NCBI RefSeq assembly: GCF_000969605.1
Contig: NZ_JZUE01000008.1
Location: forward strand, 62,001 to 126,000
Direction of reading: 5' to 3'
DNA from: Aquincola tertiaricarbonis
GTDB taxonomy: Bacteria > Pseudomonadota > Gammaproteobacteria > Burkholderiales > Burkholderiaceae_C
Length of the DNA stretch: 64,000 nucleotides
In this document: positions 38,219-46,839 of the stretch, piece after piece
Layout: every line of letters begins with the position of its first letter
Position numbering within the stretch: the stretch's first letter is position 1
Translations under genes and position numbers: made by a program
The notes under the pieces: generated by a model
What the model saw: the letters and a program-made list of their open reading frames with translations, nothing else
Database searches by the model: none
Told to the model about the DNA's origin: nothing

Positions 38219-38848
38219 ATGGCCACGATGCCCGAGCACATCCACAGCTATGAGCCGCGCAACGGCCACGGCCTGCCGCACGATCCGTTCAACAGCATCG
38301 TCGGCCCGCGGCCGATCGGCTGGGTGTCCACGCACGACGAGCAGGGCCGCCTGAACCTGGCGCCGTACAGCTTCTTCAACGCCTTCAACTACACGCCGCC
38401 CATCGTCGGCTTCTCCAGCATCGGCTGGAAGGATTCGGTGCGCAATGCCGAGCGCACCCGCGAGTTCAGCTGGAACCTGGCCACCCGCGCGCTGGCCGAG
38501 CGCATGAACACCAGCAGCGCCGGCGTGCCGCCCGAAGTGGATGAGTTCGAGCTGGCCGGCCTCACGCCGCGGCCGGGCACGGTGATCGGCGTGCCGCACG
38601 TGGCCGAGAGCCCGGTGAACTTCGAATGCCGCGTGACGCAGATCGTGCAGCTGCAGACAGCGCAGGCCACGCCGGTGGAAACCTGGCTGGTGCTGGGCGA
38701 GGTGGTGGCGGTGCACATCGACAGGTCGCTGCTGGTCGAAGGCATCTACGACACCGCGGCCGCACGCCCCATCCTGCGTGGCGGCGGCCCGGCGGACTAT
38801 TTCGAGATCACGCCCGAGGCACTGTTCAGGATGAAGCGCCCGCGTTAG
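38219..38848 (+). CDS. Flavin reductase family protein (FMN-binding split barrel)
   Basis: A 209-residue flavoprotein of the flavin-reductase-like domain family. Conserved parts are NSIVGPRPIGWVSTHDEQGRLNLAPYSFFN (about 23-52) with the FMN phosphate contacts, PPIVGFSSIG, and the NFECRVTQIVQL block. It could donate reduced flavin to a mono-oxygenase or act as an uncharacterised NAD(P)H:FMN reductase. It follows the carbonic-anhydrase-like gene by 3 bp, suggesting co-transcription. Confidence 0.9.
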   Translation: MATMPEHIHSYEPRNGHGLPHDPFNSIVGPRPIGWVSTHDEQGRLNLAPYSFFNAFNYTPPIVGFSSIGWKDSVRNAERTREFSWNLATRALAERMNTSSAGVPPEVDEFELAGLTPRPGTVIGVPHVAESPVNFECRVTQIVQLQTAQATPVETWLVLGEVVAVHIDRSLLVEGIYDTAAARPILRGGGPADYFEITPEALFRMKRPR

Positions 38849-38970
38849 CAGTCGCCCTACACAACTTCGCGCACGACATCAAACGAAACACGCCGATACC
38901 GCGGCGAGAGGACCGAACCCCAGCCCGCCGGCACCATGGCTTCCATCGCAATCCTTGTTGAAAGCACACG

Positions 38971-39480
38971 ATGAAAGTCTGGATCAAACGCAGCCTGGCC
39001 GGTGTTCTCGGCGCCTCGGTGTTGTTCGGTGGCCTGTCGGCCTGTGCGGCCGGCGGCTACGGCGGCGGCCATGGCCGCGGCGACTGGAGCCAGCAAAGCC
39101 CCGAGGAGCGTGCCGCACGGCAGGCCAAGATGCTGGAGCGCGTCGCCAGCCGCCTGGAGCTGGATGCAGCGCAGAAGGCCAAGCTCGACACCCTGGCCAG
39201 CACGCTTCAGGCGCAGCGCGCCGCGGTGATGGGCGGCACCGGCCCGCGCACCGAGCTTCAGTCGCTGATCGCCGGCAGCAGCTTCGACCGCAACCGCGCG
39301 CAGGTGCTGCTGCAGCAGAAGACGCAGGCGATGCAGGCCGGCGGCCCGCAGGTCATCAATGCGATGGCCGACTTCTTTGACAGCCTGCGCCCCGACCAGC
39401 AGCAGAAGGTGCGCGACTTCATGAACCGGCGCGGCGGCCGCGGCATGCACCATGGCGAGCGCGGCCCGCGAGGCGGCTGA
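38971..39480 (+). CDS. Spy/CpxP-like periplasmic protein
   Basis: A 169-residue secreted protein with a signal peptide (about 1-26; LSACAAG could also be a lipobox). The middle is a long helical region with LTXXQ-type repeats, such as LELDAAQKAKLDTL and LRPDQQQKVRDF, as in Spy, CpxP and related envelope-stress chaperones. The C-terminus is rich in Gly, Arg and His (NRRGGRGMHHGERG), as is a short stretch after the signal peptide, suggesting metal binding. It lies 16 bp before a two-component system, so it probably acts as the sensor's inhibitor or its output. Confidence 0.85.
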   Translation: MKVWIKRSLAGVLGASVLFGGLSACAAGGYGGGHGRGDWSQQSPEERAARQAKMLERVASRLELDAAQKAKLDTLASTLQAQRAAVMGGTGPRTELQSLIAGSSFDRNRAQVLLQQKTQAMQAGGPQVINAMADFFDSLRPDQQQKVRDFMNRRGGRGMHHGERGPRGG

Positions 39481-39496
39481 CCGACACAATGGCCGC

Positions 39497-40198
39497 ATGC
39501 GACGCCTGCTGCTGATCGACGACGACGAACAACTGGCCGCGCCCCTGGCGGCCTTCTTCCGCCGCTTCGATTGCGAGCTGGTGTCGGCCACCACGCCCAG
39601 TGCGGGCCTGGCGCTGTTGAAGGAAGGCGGCTTCGACGCCGCCATCCTCGACGTGATGCTGCCGGAGATGGACGGCTTCGAGCTCTGCCGCACGATCCGC
39701 AAGCACAGCGACCTGCCCATCGTCATGCTCACCGCGCGCGGCGACGTGATGGACCGGGTGGTGGGCCTGGAGCTGGGCGCCGACGACTATGTGCCCAAGC
39801 CCTTCGAGCCGCGCGAGCTGCTGGCCCGCCTGCAGACCGTCTGGCGGCGCAGCGGCAGTCGTGGCGCCGCACCACCGGTGCCCGCCGGCGAGCCGCGCGT
39901 GATGGTGTTCGACGGGTTGACGATCGACCTCGACCGCCGCCAGGCCCTGCGCGGCGGCGAGGCCCTCGACCTCACCGGCACCGAATTCGAGCTGCTGGTG
40001 CTGCTGGCGCGCGAGCCGCAGAAGGTGTTCAGCCGTGACGAGATCCTGGAGAAGCTGCGCGGCCATTCCGCCGAAGACCTGCTCACCCGCGCGGTGGACA
40101 TCCTGGTGAGCCGGTTGCGCAAGAAGCTGGAGCCGCTGGACTGCATCCGCACGCTGCGTGGCGTGGGCTATGCCTTCGCGGCCGGGCGCGTGCAGTGA
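39497..40198 (+). CDS. OmpR/CpxR-type response regulator
   Basis: A 233-residue two-domain regulator. The receiver domain has the acidic pair DDD (8-10), phosphoacceptor Asp52 (AILDVMLPEMDG) and Lys in VPKPFEP. The C-terminal winged helix begins around 145 and contains LTGTEFELLVLLAREPQKVFSRDEIL and RAVDILVSRLRKKLE. I start it at ATG 39497, as the 15 upstream codons overlap the previous gene without conservation. It overlaps the kinase start by 4 bp (GTGA). With the Spy/CpxP-like gene it resembles a Cpx-type envelope-stress system. Confidence 0.93.
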   Translation: MRRLLLIDDDEQLAAPLAAFFRRFDCELVSATTPSAGLALLKEGGFDAAILDVMLPEMDGFELCRTIRKHSDLPIVMLTARGDVMDRVVGLELGADDYVPKPFEPRELLARLQTVWRRSGSRGAAPPVPAGEPRVMVFDGLTIDLDRRQALRGGEALDLTGTEFELLVLLAREPQKVFSRDEILEKLRGHSAEDLLTRAVDILVSRLRKKLEPLDCIRTLRGVGYAFAAGRVQ

Positions 40199-41502
40199 GC
40201 GCGGCCGACGCTCCTGCGCCCTGGCGCCAGCGCTTCCATGCGGCTCGGCGCCGCCTCGGCCACTCGTTGCGCTGGCGGCTGGTGGGCCTGTTCGTGCTGC
40301 TGGCCGTGGCCACGGTGATCGTGTTCGTCTCGGGCATGCAGCAGGCCTTCCGCGGCGGCTGGCGCGAGGTGGCGCGGCCGCTGGTGGCGCACTACCTGGA
40401 CCTGGCCGCGGCCGACCTCGGCACGCCGCCCTCCATCGAGAAAGCGCGGCAGATGGTGCAGCGGCTGCCGCTGCGCATCCAGATCGACGGGCTGCAGGTG
40501 CAGTGGGATTCGCACCCCGGCCGCGCCGAGCGGGCGCGCCGCCGCGGCCGCGAGGACGAAGGTGGCGAATGGCAGAGCCGCACGCTGGCCGACGGCCACC
40601 GCGTGACCTTCCGGCTGGTGCAGCCGCCGCACGAGCGGCGCGCCCGTGGCATCGGCTGGGCCACGCTGGCGCTGCTGCTGCTGCTGGTGGGCATCGCCTG
40701 GCGCAGCGTGAGCAGCCTGCTCAAGCCGATCGAAGGCATCCGCGCCGGCGTGCAGCGCTATGGCCAGGGGCAGTTCCAGCAGCCCATCGTGGTGGAGCGG
40801 AACGACGAACTGGGCCAGCTGGCGCAGCAGGTGAACACCATGGCCGCGGACCTGCAGCGCATGCTGGAGGCGCAGCGCGGCCTGCTGCTGGCCATCAGCC
40901 ATGAGCTGCGCAGCCCGCTGACCCGCGCCCGCGTGAACGCGGAGCTGGTGGAAGACGGCGAGGCCCGCGACGCGCTGCTGCGCGACCTGGGCGAGATGCG
41001 CGACCTCATCAGCGACCTGCTGGACAGCGAGCGTTTGGCCGCCGGCCATGCCGCACTGCAGACCGAGCCCACCGACCTGGCCGCGCTGGTGCGCGAGGCG
41101 GCGGCCGACTTTGGCGGCGATGCCGACATCACGCTCGACGTCGCCGCCGACCTGCCGCTGCAGCCCATCGACCGCCCGCGGCTGCGGCTGCTGCTGCGCA
41201 ACCTGATCGGCAACGCACGCCGGCATGCGCCGCGCACGCCCATCGCGCTGGCCTTGCGGCGCGAGGAGGCGGAAGCCGTGCTCACCGTGCGCGACCACGG
41301 CCCCGGCGTGACCGACGAACAGCTCGCCCTGCTGGCCCAGCCCTTCTACCGCACCGACAGCGCCCGCCAGCGCCGCACCGGGGGCGTGGGCCTGGGCCTG
41401 TACCTGTGCCGGCTGGTGGCGCAGGCGCATGGCGGCAGCTTGCAGCTGCAGCGGGCGCAGCCCGGGCTGGCGGTGGTGCTGAGGTTGCCGCTCGGCGGTT
41501 GA
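40195..41502 (+). CDS. Sensor histidine kinase, Cpx/EnvZ-like
   Basis: A 435-residue membrane kinase starting at GTG 40195, overlapping the regulator stop. Two transmembrane helices (about 28-47 and 153-171) enclose a periplasmic sensor of about 105 residues that is rich in Arg and charged residues. A HAMP segment follows, then the phosphoacceptor His236 in ISHELRSPLTRAR, the N box NLIGNARRHA, DHGPGV and the G box GGVGLGLYLCRLV. The pairing with the upstream regulator and the Spy/CpxP-like protein suggests sensing of envelope damage or metal. Confidence 0.92.
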   Translation: MSAADAPAPWRQRFHAARRRLGHSLRWRLVGLFVLLAVATVIVFVSGMQQAFRGGWREVARPLVAHYLDLAAADLGTPPSIEKARQMVQRLPLRIQIDGLQVQWDSHPGRAERARRRGREDEGGEWQSRTLADGHRVTFRLVQPPHERRARGIGWATLALLLLLVGIAWRSVSSLLKPIEGIRAGVQRYGQGQFQQPIVVERNDELGQLAQQVNTMAADLQRMLEAQRGLLLAISHELRSPLTRARVNAELVEDGEARDALLRDLGEMRDLISDLLDSERLAAGHAALQTEPTDLAALVREAAADFGGDADITLDVAADLPLQPIDRPRLRLLLRNLIGNARRHAPRTPIALALRREEAEAVLTVRDHGPGVTDEQLALLAQPFYRTDSARQRRTGGVGLGLYLCRLVAQAHGGSLQLQRAQPGLAVVLRLPLGG

Positions 41503-41531
41503 CGCGCAGGCGTCATCGATGCGGCCTTTTT
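41500..41531 (+). terminator. Terminator-like hairpin after the histidine kinase
   Basis: TGACGC-GCAG-GCGTCA (41500-41515) is a perfect 6-bp stem that includes the kinase stop codon. A T5 run at 41527-41531 follows after 11 bases. The distance to the T-run is long, so this is tentative. Confidence 0.4.
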
Positions 41532-41537
41532 CTTGCG
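41522..41537 (+). promoter_or_regulatory. Sigma-54-like promoter for the PEP-CTERM gene
   Basis: CGGCC at -24 and TTGC at -12 give the invariant GG-N10-GC spacing (GG 41523-41524, GC 41535-41536), with the TTGC part matching the consensus fully. It lies 36 bp before the start. In PEP-CTERM bacteria, target genes are known to use sigma-54 with PrsK/PrsR, so the placement is meaningful. Confidence 0.5.
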
Positions 41538-41572
41538 TAGCATCGGCCCCCAGGTCAATTTGCACCAAGGTG

Positions 41573-42193
41573 ATGCCATTGAATGAGTCAGTCATTTCGA
41601 GGTGGTCGGCGTCGGTGGTCCTGGGGTGCGCACTGGCTGCGCCCGCCGGGGCCGCGCCGATCGCGGTCGGCGAGGGCGCCTTTGCCGGCGCGCAGCTGAT
41701 CGACTTCAATGCCCTGCCCGACCGTTTCGTGCTCGGCAATCTGGCGCCGGGCATCAGCGTGGGCAGCGGCATGCTGTTCACCAACGCGTCATCGCCCGTG
41801 CTGGATGCATTCGGCAGCCAGGGCGCGAGCAACTTCGATCACGCCGAGCCCGGCGTGGTGTCGCGCAGCATCACGCTGCTGTTCTCGCAGCCCGTCATCC
41901 GGCTGGGGCTGCTGCAGTTCTCGGGCACCACCGAATTCCAGCTCATCGTCGCCGACGAATCGCTGCTGTTCCCCAGCGGCGCCAGCCCCAGCTTTGCCGG
42001 GGTGGAGGATCTGGCCGGCTTCACCCAGGCCACGCTTTTCGTCACCGGGGAGAACCGCGCCTTCTCCATCGACGACCTGCGCTTCGTGCTGGCCGACACG
42101 CCCGGCAACACCGTGCCCGAGCCCGGCGCGCTGGCACTGGCCAGCCTGGCGCTCGGCGCCGCCGCCCTGGCGCGCCGCCGCCGCACCGGGTAG
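41573..42193 (+). CDS. PEP-CTERM sorting domain-containing protein
   Basis: A 206-residue secreted protein. The ATG at 41573 (AAGG site) gives a signal peptide ending GCALAAPAGA. The C-terminus (about 181-206) has VPEPGALALASLALGAAALARRRR: the Pro-Glu-Pro motif, a hydrophobic helix and a basic tail, the sorting signal cut by exosortase. The middle is a beta-rich domain of unknown type (FVTGENRAFSIDDLRF, as in many PEP-CTERM carbohydrate-binding-like folds). It is likely displayed on the surface or released with exopolysaccharide made by the XrtA locus at 56594 onward. It is alone, not in that operon. Confidence 0.9.
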   Translation: MPLNESVISRWSASVVLGCALAAPAGAAPIAVGEGAFAGAQLIDFNALPDRFVLGNLAPGISVGSGMLFTNASSPVLDAFGSQGASNFDHAEPGVVSRSITLLFSQPVIRLGLLQFSGTTEFQLIVADESLLFPSGASPSFAGVEDLAGFTQATLFVTGENRAFSIDDLRFVLADTPGNTVPEPGALALASLALGAAALARRRRTG

Positions 42194-42243
42194 CCAGCCC
42201 GGCGCCTGGCCGCAGAGTCCTTCAAGCACCCCTGGAGCCCGCC

Positions 42244-43173
42244 ATGACGCCGATGCCCGACGACCGACCAGACACCGCCACGCCCGCCGCGGCCCGACTC
42301 GTCGGCACCTTCGGCTACCGCATCGAGGGTGACACCGCCAGCCTGAACGCCGAGATCCACTGGAGCCCGGCCGCGGCCGACCATGACGGCTGGCGGCTGC
42401 AGCTGTGGGCCCGCCCGCTGGGCGGGGTGGCGCCGTCCGTGCTGGTGGCGGAGCTGGCGCTGAGCGTGCCGCTGCACAGCCATGGCGAGCCGCAGCACTA
42501 TGCCGAAGGCCATGTGATGGCCGTGCCGCCGGCCGGCAGCGGCCAGCACGAGATGACGCTGCGGCTGGTGAGCACCGCCGCCGACGGCCGGCCGCTGCTG
42601 CATGACGAAGCCGCCTTCGGCCAGCCCGAGCGCTTCGTGCAGCCGCGGTTGGAGGGCGCCAGCCTGCGCACCGGCGTGGGCGACGGCCTGGCGCTGGTGG
42701 TGGAGCGGGTGCACAACCCGCGGCCGGCGGACAACTTCAGCGGCTCGCTGTCGCTGGAGCTGTGGGCGCTGGCCGAGCCGTACCGCGGCGGCGCCTTCGT
42801 TGGCCGCTGCATCACCTCCGTGCGGGTGGCGCCGCTGGCCGGCCAGACGGATTCCGGCCCGATGGTGATGCCGGTGCCCGCCACCGCGGCCGACCGCCAG
42901 CGGCCCTGGTGCCTGATGCTGCGGGAATGGACCGCCGTCGGCTACGTCGCCCGCGACCACGCGGCGCTGGTGCCACCCCTGCCCGCACGGCCGCCGGCGG
43001 CAGCCGCCGCCACCTCCGCCACGCCGGCGGCCCGCGCGCTGCCGACGATGCCGCGGCCCACGCCGATGCCGGCCATCGTGCGGGCAGCGCCACCGCGGCG
43101 CGCCGCGGTGCCGCCGCCTGGCCTGGGCTCGCGCTTGATGGCCAACTTGAGGCAGTTGCTCCATCGGGGATGA
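42244..43173 (+). CDS. Hypothetical protein with an internal duplication
   Basis: A 309-residue protein I do not recognise. No signal peptide or transmembrane helix is visible. Two beta-rich stretches (about residues 28-115 and 143-235) share a pattern: an aromatic-bounded strand (WRLQLWA / LSLELWA), a small-residue strand, an MVMPVP/VMAVPP strand and a Leu-rich final strand. This looks like a duplicated sandwich-type domain. The tail (245-309) is Pro/Ala-rich and ends in a basic helix. It lies 50 bp after the PEP-CTERM gene and before a Fur-like box and a TonB receptor. I assign no function. Confidence 0.6.
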   Translation: MTPMPDDRPDTATPAAARLVGTFGYRIEGDTASLNAEIHWSPAAADHDGWRLQLWARPLGGVAPSVLVAELALSVPLHSHGEPQHYAEGHVMAVPPAGSGQHEMTLRLVSTAADGRPLLHDEAAFGQPERFVQPRLEGASLRTGVGDGLALVVERVHNPRPADNFSGSLSLELWALAEPYRGGAFVGRCITSVRVAPLAGQTDSGPMVMPVPATAADRQRPWCLMLREWTAVGYVARDHAALVPPLPARPPAAAAATSATPAARALPTMPRPTPMPAIVRAAPPRRAAVPPPGLGSRLMANLRQLLHRG

Positions 43174-43184
43174 GAATCATTTGC
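43166..43184 (+). promoter_or_regulatory. Fur-box-like site before the siderophore receptor
   Basis: TGAGAATCATTTGC (43171-43184) matches 11 of 14 bases of the Fur half-site core TGATAATCATTATC. It overlaps the end of the upstream gene and lies about 170 bp before the TonB receptor. Iron repression of the receptor is inferred. Confidence 0.6.
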
Positions 43185-43355
43185 GTTAGGATGGCGGCCG
43201 AGCCAGCCTGACGCCAGCCGAGACCAACCTTCGCCGCACACGAGGTGCACTGGCGGCAAGCGGGTTTCGGCGGCCGCGCAGCAGGCCTCCGCGGCCCTGC
43301 CCGCGGGTGTCCATCGATCGTGTGACGGTCGATCCACCCCCAAGCAGGACCCCCG

Positions 43356-45464
43356 ATGACAAGCCCCCACCGCCGCGCGCGCCGCACCACGCTGGCCTGC
43401 GCCGCCACCACCACGCTGCTGTGCAGCGCCTTGCCGCCGGCGCAGGCACAGGCCACCGCGCCGGAGGCGCCGGTCACGCAGGTGCTGATCACCGGCAGCG
43501 CCGACCGCCAGACCGCGACCGGCCCCGTCAAGGGCTACAACGCACGCCGCAGCGCCACCGCCACCAAGACGGACACGCCCCTGTCGGAAACGGCGCAGTC
43601 GGTGACGGTGATCACCCGCGACGAGATCGTCGACCAGGGCGCGGTGAACGTGCAGGACGCGCTCAACTACGCCGCCGGCGTGCGCTCGGACGCCTACGGC
43701 ATCGACTCCCGCAGCGACGGCTTCCGCATCCGCGGCGGCAATGCCGACGAATACCTCGACGGCCTGCGCAAGAACTTCGACTACTACACCAGCAACGCCC
43801 GCACCGAGCCCTACACGCTGGAGCGGATCGACGTGCTGCGCGGCCCGGCCGCCATGCTGTTCGGCCAGGGCTCCACCGGCGGCGTGGTCAACCTGGTGAG
43901 CAAGCGACCGCAGGACGTGGCGCAGGGCGAGGTGGGGCTTCAGGTGGGCAGCTTCGGCCGCCGCCAGCTGCAGGCCGACGTCACCGGCCCGCTGACCGCC
44001 GACGGCCAGTGGCTGTACCGGCTGGTGGGCGTGGCCCGCGATGCCGACACCCAGGTGGACCACGTCAGCGACGACCGCGGCCTGCTGGCGCCTTCGCTCA
44101 CCTGGCGGCCCAGCAACGTCACCTCGCTCACGCTGCAGGGCCTGGTGCAGAACGACGACAGCGGCTCCACCTCGCAGTTCTTCCCCTGGTCGGGCGTGCT
44201 CACCGCCAACCCCAACGGCAAGCTGCCCACCAGCCGCTTCATCGGCGACCCCGATTGGGACCGCTACGACACCCGGCGCCGCTTCGCCGGCTGGCTGTTC
44301 GAGCATGAGCTGGACAGTGGCTGGACCCTGCGCCAGGGCCTGCGTTACACCCATACCGAGGTGGACTACCGCAGCCTGTACGGCGACTCGTTCTCGCTGC
44401 CCGGCGGTTGGAAAGAGGACGAGGACGGCCAGCGGCTGCTGGGCCGCTACGCCAGCGCCTCCTTCACCAAGACGCGGCTGCTCACGATCGACCAGAACCT
44501 GCAGGGCCGCGTCACCACCGGCGCCGCGCAGCACGACCTGCTGGTGGGCCTGGACTACGCGCGCTACCGCAAGACGGGCACCAGCGGCTTCGCCGGCCCG
44601 GCCGACGTGCCGGTGATCGATGCCTACGACCCGGTGTACCCGGCGTTCACGCCGCCCGAAAACTTCGCCATCGATCCTTCCACCCAGCGCCAGGTGGGCG
44701 TGTACCTGCAGGACCAGATCCGCTTCGGCGAGCGGTGGCTCATCACCGCCGGCCTGCGGCACGACCGCGCCCGCAACCAGACCGAGGGCCAGGCCAGCGA
44801 GAACAGCAGCGCCACCACCAAGCGGCTGGGCGCGATGTACAGCGTGGCCGGCGGCTGGTCGCCCTACCTGAGCTACAGCGAATCGTTCAAACCGGTGGCC
44901 AACATCGGCAACCAGCGCTTCGACCCGCTGCGCGGCAAGCAATGGGAGGCCGGCGTCAAGCACGAGTCGGCCGACGGCAAGCTGCTGGTGAATGCGGCCG
45001 TGTACCACCTGCGGGAGGAGAACCAGCTCATCTCCGACCCCTCCACCAACACCTACAGCCAGGCCGGGGAAACCAAGGCCCGCGGCCTGGAGCTGGAGGT
45101 GAAGGCGGCGCTGCAGCGCAACGTGGACCTGGTGGCCAGCTACACCTACACCGACGTGAGCGAGGAGATCGAGGAAGTGCCGCACCACCAGGCCTCGCTG
45201 TGGGGCAAGTGGCGATTCGCGCCGGGCCTGTCGGCCGGTGCGGGCGTGCGCTACAAAAGCGCCTTCAGCGACGGCGCGGCGCCGGAGGTGCCCTCGGTCA
45301 CCCTGCTCGACCTGATGCTGGCCTGGGAGAACGCGCACTGGCGCGCCGCGCTCAACATCGCCAACCTGACCGACAAGACCTACGTGGCCACCTGCCTGGG
45401 CCGGGGCGACTGCTGGTACGGCGCGCGCCGCAGCGCGGTGGCCTCGGTGAGCTACCGCTGGTAG
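43356..45464 (+). CDS. TonB-dependent siderophore receptor
   Basis: A 702-residue outer-membrane receptor of the FhuA/FoxA type. A signal peptide ends PPAQAQA (about 33). The plug domain (about 70-185) has TPLSETAQSVTVITRDEIVDQ and FRIRGGNADEYLDGL; it continues to VLRGPAAMLFGQGSTGGVVNLVSKRP. The 22-strand barrel ends in an aromatic C-terminal strand (VSYRW), needed for Bam assembly. The barrel ends with the typical CLGRGDCWYGARRS motif, seen in hydroxamate receptors. An iron-repressed promoter is suggested by the Fur-like box. The siderophore is unknown and no ABC partner is in the window. Confidence 0.94.
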   Translation: MTSPHRRARRTTLACAATTTLLCSALPPAQAQATAPEAPVTQVLITGSADRQTATGPVKGYNARRSATATKTDTPLSETAQSVTVITRDEIVDQGAVNVQDALNYAAGVRSDAYGIDSRSDGFRIRGGNADEYLDGLRKNFDYYTSNARTEPYTLERIDVLRGPAAMLFGQGSTGGVVNLVSKRPQDVAQGEVGLQVGSFGRRQLQADVTGPLTADGQWLYRLVGVARDADTQVDHVSDDRGLLAPSLTWRPSNVTSLTLQGLVQNDDSGSTSQFFPWSGVLTANPNGKLPTSRFIGDPDWDRYDTRRRFAGWLFEHELDSGWTLRQGLRYTHTEVDYRSLYGDSFSLPGGWKEDEDGQRLLGRYASASFTKTRLLTIDQNLQGRVTTGAAQHDLLVGLDYARYRKTGTSGFAGPADVPVIDAYDPVYPAFTPPENFAIDPSTQRQVGVYLQDQIRFGERWLITAGLRHDRARNQTEGQASENSSATTKRLGAMYSVAGGWSPYLSYSESFKPVANIGNQRFDPLRGKQWEAGVKHESADGKLLVNAAVYHLREENQLISDPSTNTYSQAGETKARGLELEVKAALQRNVDLVASYTYTDVSEEIEEVPHHQASLWGKWRFAPGLSAGAGVRYKSAFSDGAAPEVPSVTLLDLMLAWENAHWRAALNIANLTDKTYVATCLGRGDCWYGARRSAVASVSYRW

Positions 45465-45483
45465 GCGTGCAGGAAGCGCGCCG

Positions 45484-46047
45484 TCAGTCGCGCGGCGGCG
45501 GCGCGGGCGGCAGGGCCGCCGGCAGCGGCTGCGACAGCCGCGGCAGGTGGCGCGGCGGCTGGCGCACCGGCGGCCGTTGGGCTACCTCGGCCAGTTCGGC
45601 CACCTCGGCCGGCACCTCCGCCTTCACCTGCTGCAGCTGCTGTGGTTGCGGCTGCACACGCGGCGCTGCCGGCGGCTGTTTCGGCGCCGGCCGCAGCATG
45701 CTGGTGCCGGTGGCGGGCGGCACGGGCGGCAGCGGCAGCTGCTGCCACTGGCCCCACAGCGGCTGGCGCTGGTCGGGCGCGGCCAGGTGGATCTCCTCCA
45801 CCAGGCTGCCCTGGCCGTCGGCGATCACCACCCGGTGCGACTGCGAGTTGGCCGCCAGCGCGCGGCCGAAACGGCGCAGCCGGTCCAGGTCGCTGTGCCA
45901 GATGCGCCCCTGCAGCGTGAGCCGGCCGGCGGCGTCGCGCGTCACCTCCACCACCCGGTACAACGGTGCCTGACGGCCACCGCCACGGCGCGGCGCCGCG
46001 GGCAGGGCGGGCTCCGTCAGGTTGGGGGCGGTGTCGGGGCTGGACAT
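45484..46047 (-). CDS. Hypothetical Pro/Gln-rich protein
   Basis: A 187-residue protein I do not recognise. The first 100 residues contain one beta-rich stretch (YRVVEVTRDAAGRLTLQGRIW). Later parts are Pro/Gln/Val-rich low-complexity (QPQPQQLQQVKAEVP; PPRHLPRLSQPLP). No signal peptide or membrane segment is seen. Start 46047 was chosen because the upstream 67 codons are basic and overlap the divergent ferredoxin gene's 5' part. The gene is convergent with the TonB receptor (19-bp gap). No function is proposed. Confidence 0.5.
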   Translation of the reverse strand: MSSPDTAPNLTEPALPAAPRRGGGRQAPLYRVVEVTRDAAGRLTLQGRIWHSDLDRLRRFGRALAANSQSHRVVIADGQGSLVEEIHLAAPDQRQPLWGQWQQLPLPPVPPATGTSMLRPAPKQPPAAPRVQPQPQQLQQVKAEVPAEVAELAEVAQRPPVRQPPRHLPRLSQPLPAALPPAPPPRD

Positions 46048-46126
46048 GACGGCTTTTCGGCCGCTGGCGCGCCGGGCTGAGGCCGGACGTGATTGGTTTT
46101 GTTTCGGCGGTCGATAGACTGGCCCG

Positions 46127-46417
46127 ATGTCCGACGCCCACACCATCCAGGTCGAGCCGGGCGGCCACCGCTTCGCCGCCCAGCCGACGCAGACCTTGCT
46201 GGCCGCTGCCCTGCAGGCCGGCGTGCCGATGCGCAGCGCCTGCCGCAACGGCAGTTGCCGGGCCTGCCTGTCGCAGCTGTTGGAAGGCCAGGTGCACTAC
46301 CTGGTGGACTGGCCCGGCGTCAGCCGGGAAGAACGTGCCGAAGGCGCGGTGCTGCCCTGCGTGGCCCAGCCGCGCTCCGACGTGCGGCTGCAGGCGGGCC
46401 GCCTGCTGTGGGGCTGA
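46127..46417 (+). CDS. 2Fe-2S ferredoxin-like protein
   Basis: A 96-residue plant-type ferredoxin. The cluster ligands are Cys39, Cys44 and Cys47 (ACRNGSCRAC), plus Cys78 (LPCVAQP). It starts with the beta-grasp pattern (HTIQVEPGGHRF) and is a stand-alone domain. It might pass electrons to an oxygenase or act in iron metabolism, given the nearby siderophore receptor. It is followed at 3 bp by a cytidine deaminase gene, so they may be expressed together without an obvious biochemical link. Confidence 0.9.
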   Translation: MSDAHTIQVEPGGHRFAAQPTQTLLAAALQAGVPMRSACRNGSCRACLSQLLEGQVHYLVDWPGVSREERAEGAVLPCVAQPRSDVRLQAGRLLWG

Positions 46418-46419
46418 GC

Positions 46420-46839
46420 ATGGCCGACGAGCCGCTGCTGCTGCAGGCCGCCGCCCGGGCGCGGCAGCACTCGCACTCACCGTATTCCGGCTTCGCGGTG
46501 GGGGCCGCGCTGCTGGACGAGCAGGGCCGCCTGCATACCGGCGCCAACATCGAGAACGCCGCCTATCCGGAAGGCCTGTGCGCCGAGGCCGTGGCCCTGG
46601 CCCACCTGGTGATGGCGGGCGGCCGGCAGGTGCGGGCGGTGGCGGTGGTGGCGGACAGCGCCCGGCCGGTGACACCCTGCGGCGGCTGCCGGCAGAAGCT
46701 GCGCGAGTTCGCGGCGGCGGATGCGGTGGTGCTGTCAGGCGCCGTGGCCGAGGGCGGGCCGGTGCTGCGCGGGCGCTTCACCCTCGCCGGGCTGCTGCCT
46801 GAAAGCTTCGGACCGGCGCTCCTGGCGGCGGCGGACTAG
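46420..46839 (+). CDS. cdd: Cytidine deaminase
   Basis: Cdd turns cytidine and deoxycytidine to uridine in pyrimidine salvage. The product is 139 residues, the small tetrameric class. The start at 46420 is 3 bp after the ferredoxin gene. The zinc site has CAE (Cys54, catalytic Glu56) and PCGGC (Cys87, Cys90), and the ligand region SPYSGFAVGAALL and TGANIENAAYPEGL are standard. It overlaps the convergent nitronate monooxygenase gene by 4 bp. Confidence 0.93.
   Translation: MADEPLLLQAAARARQHSHSPYSGFAVGAALLDEQGRLHTGANIENAAYPEGLCAEAVALAHLVMAGGRQVRAVAVVADSARPVTPCGGCRQKLREFAAADAVVLSGAVAEGGPVLRGRFTLAGLLPESFGPALLAAAD

Noticed and set aside
43185-43355. Cobalamin riboswitch before the TonB receptor
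   Set aside because: No GCCACTG B12 box or associated conserved loop is present. A Fur-like site and the barrel motifs fit a siderophore receptor better.
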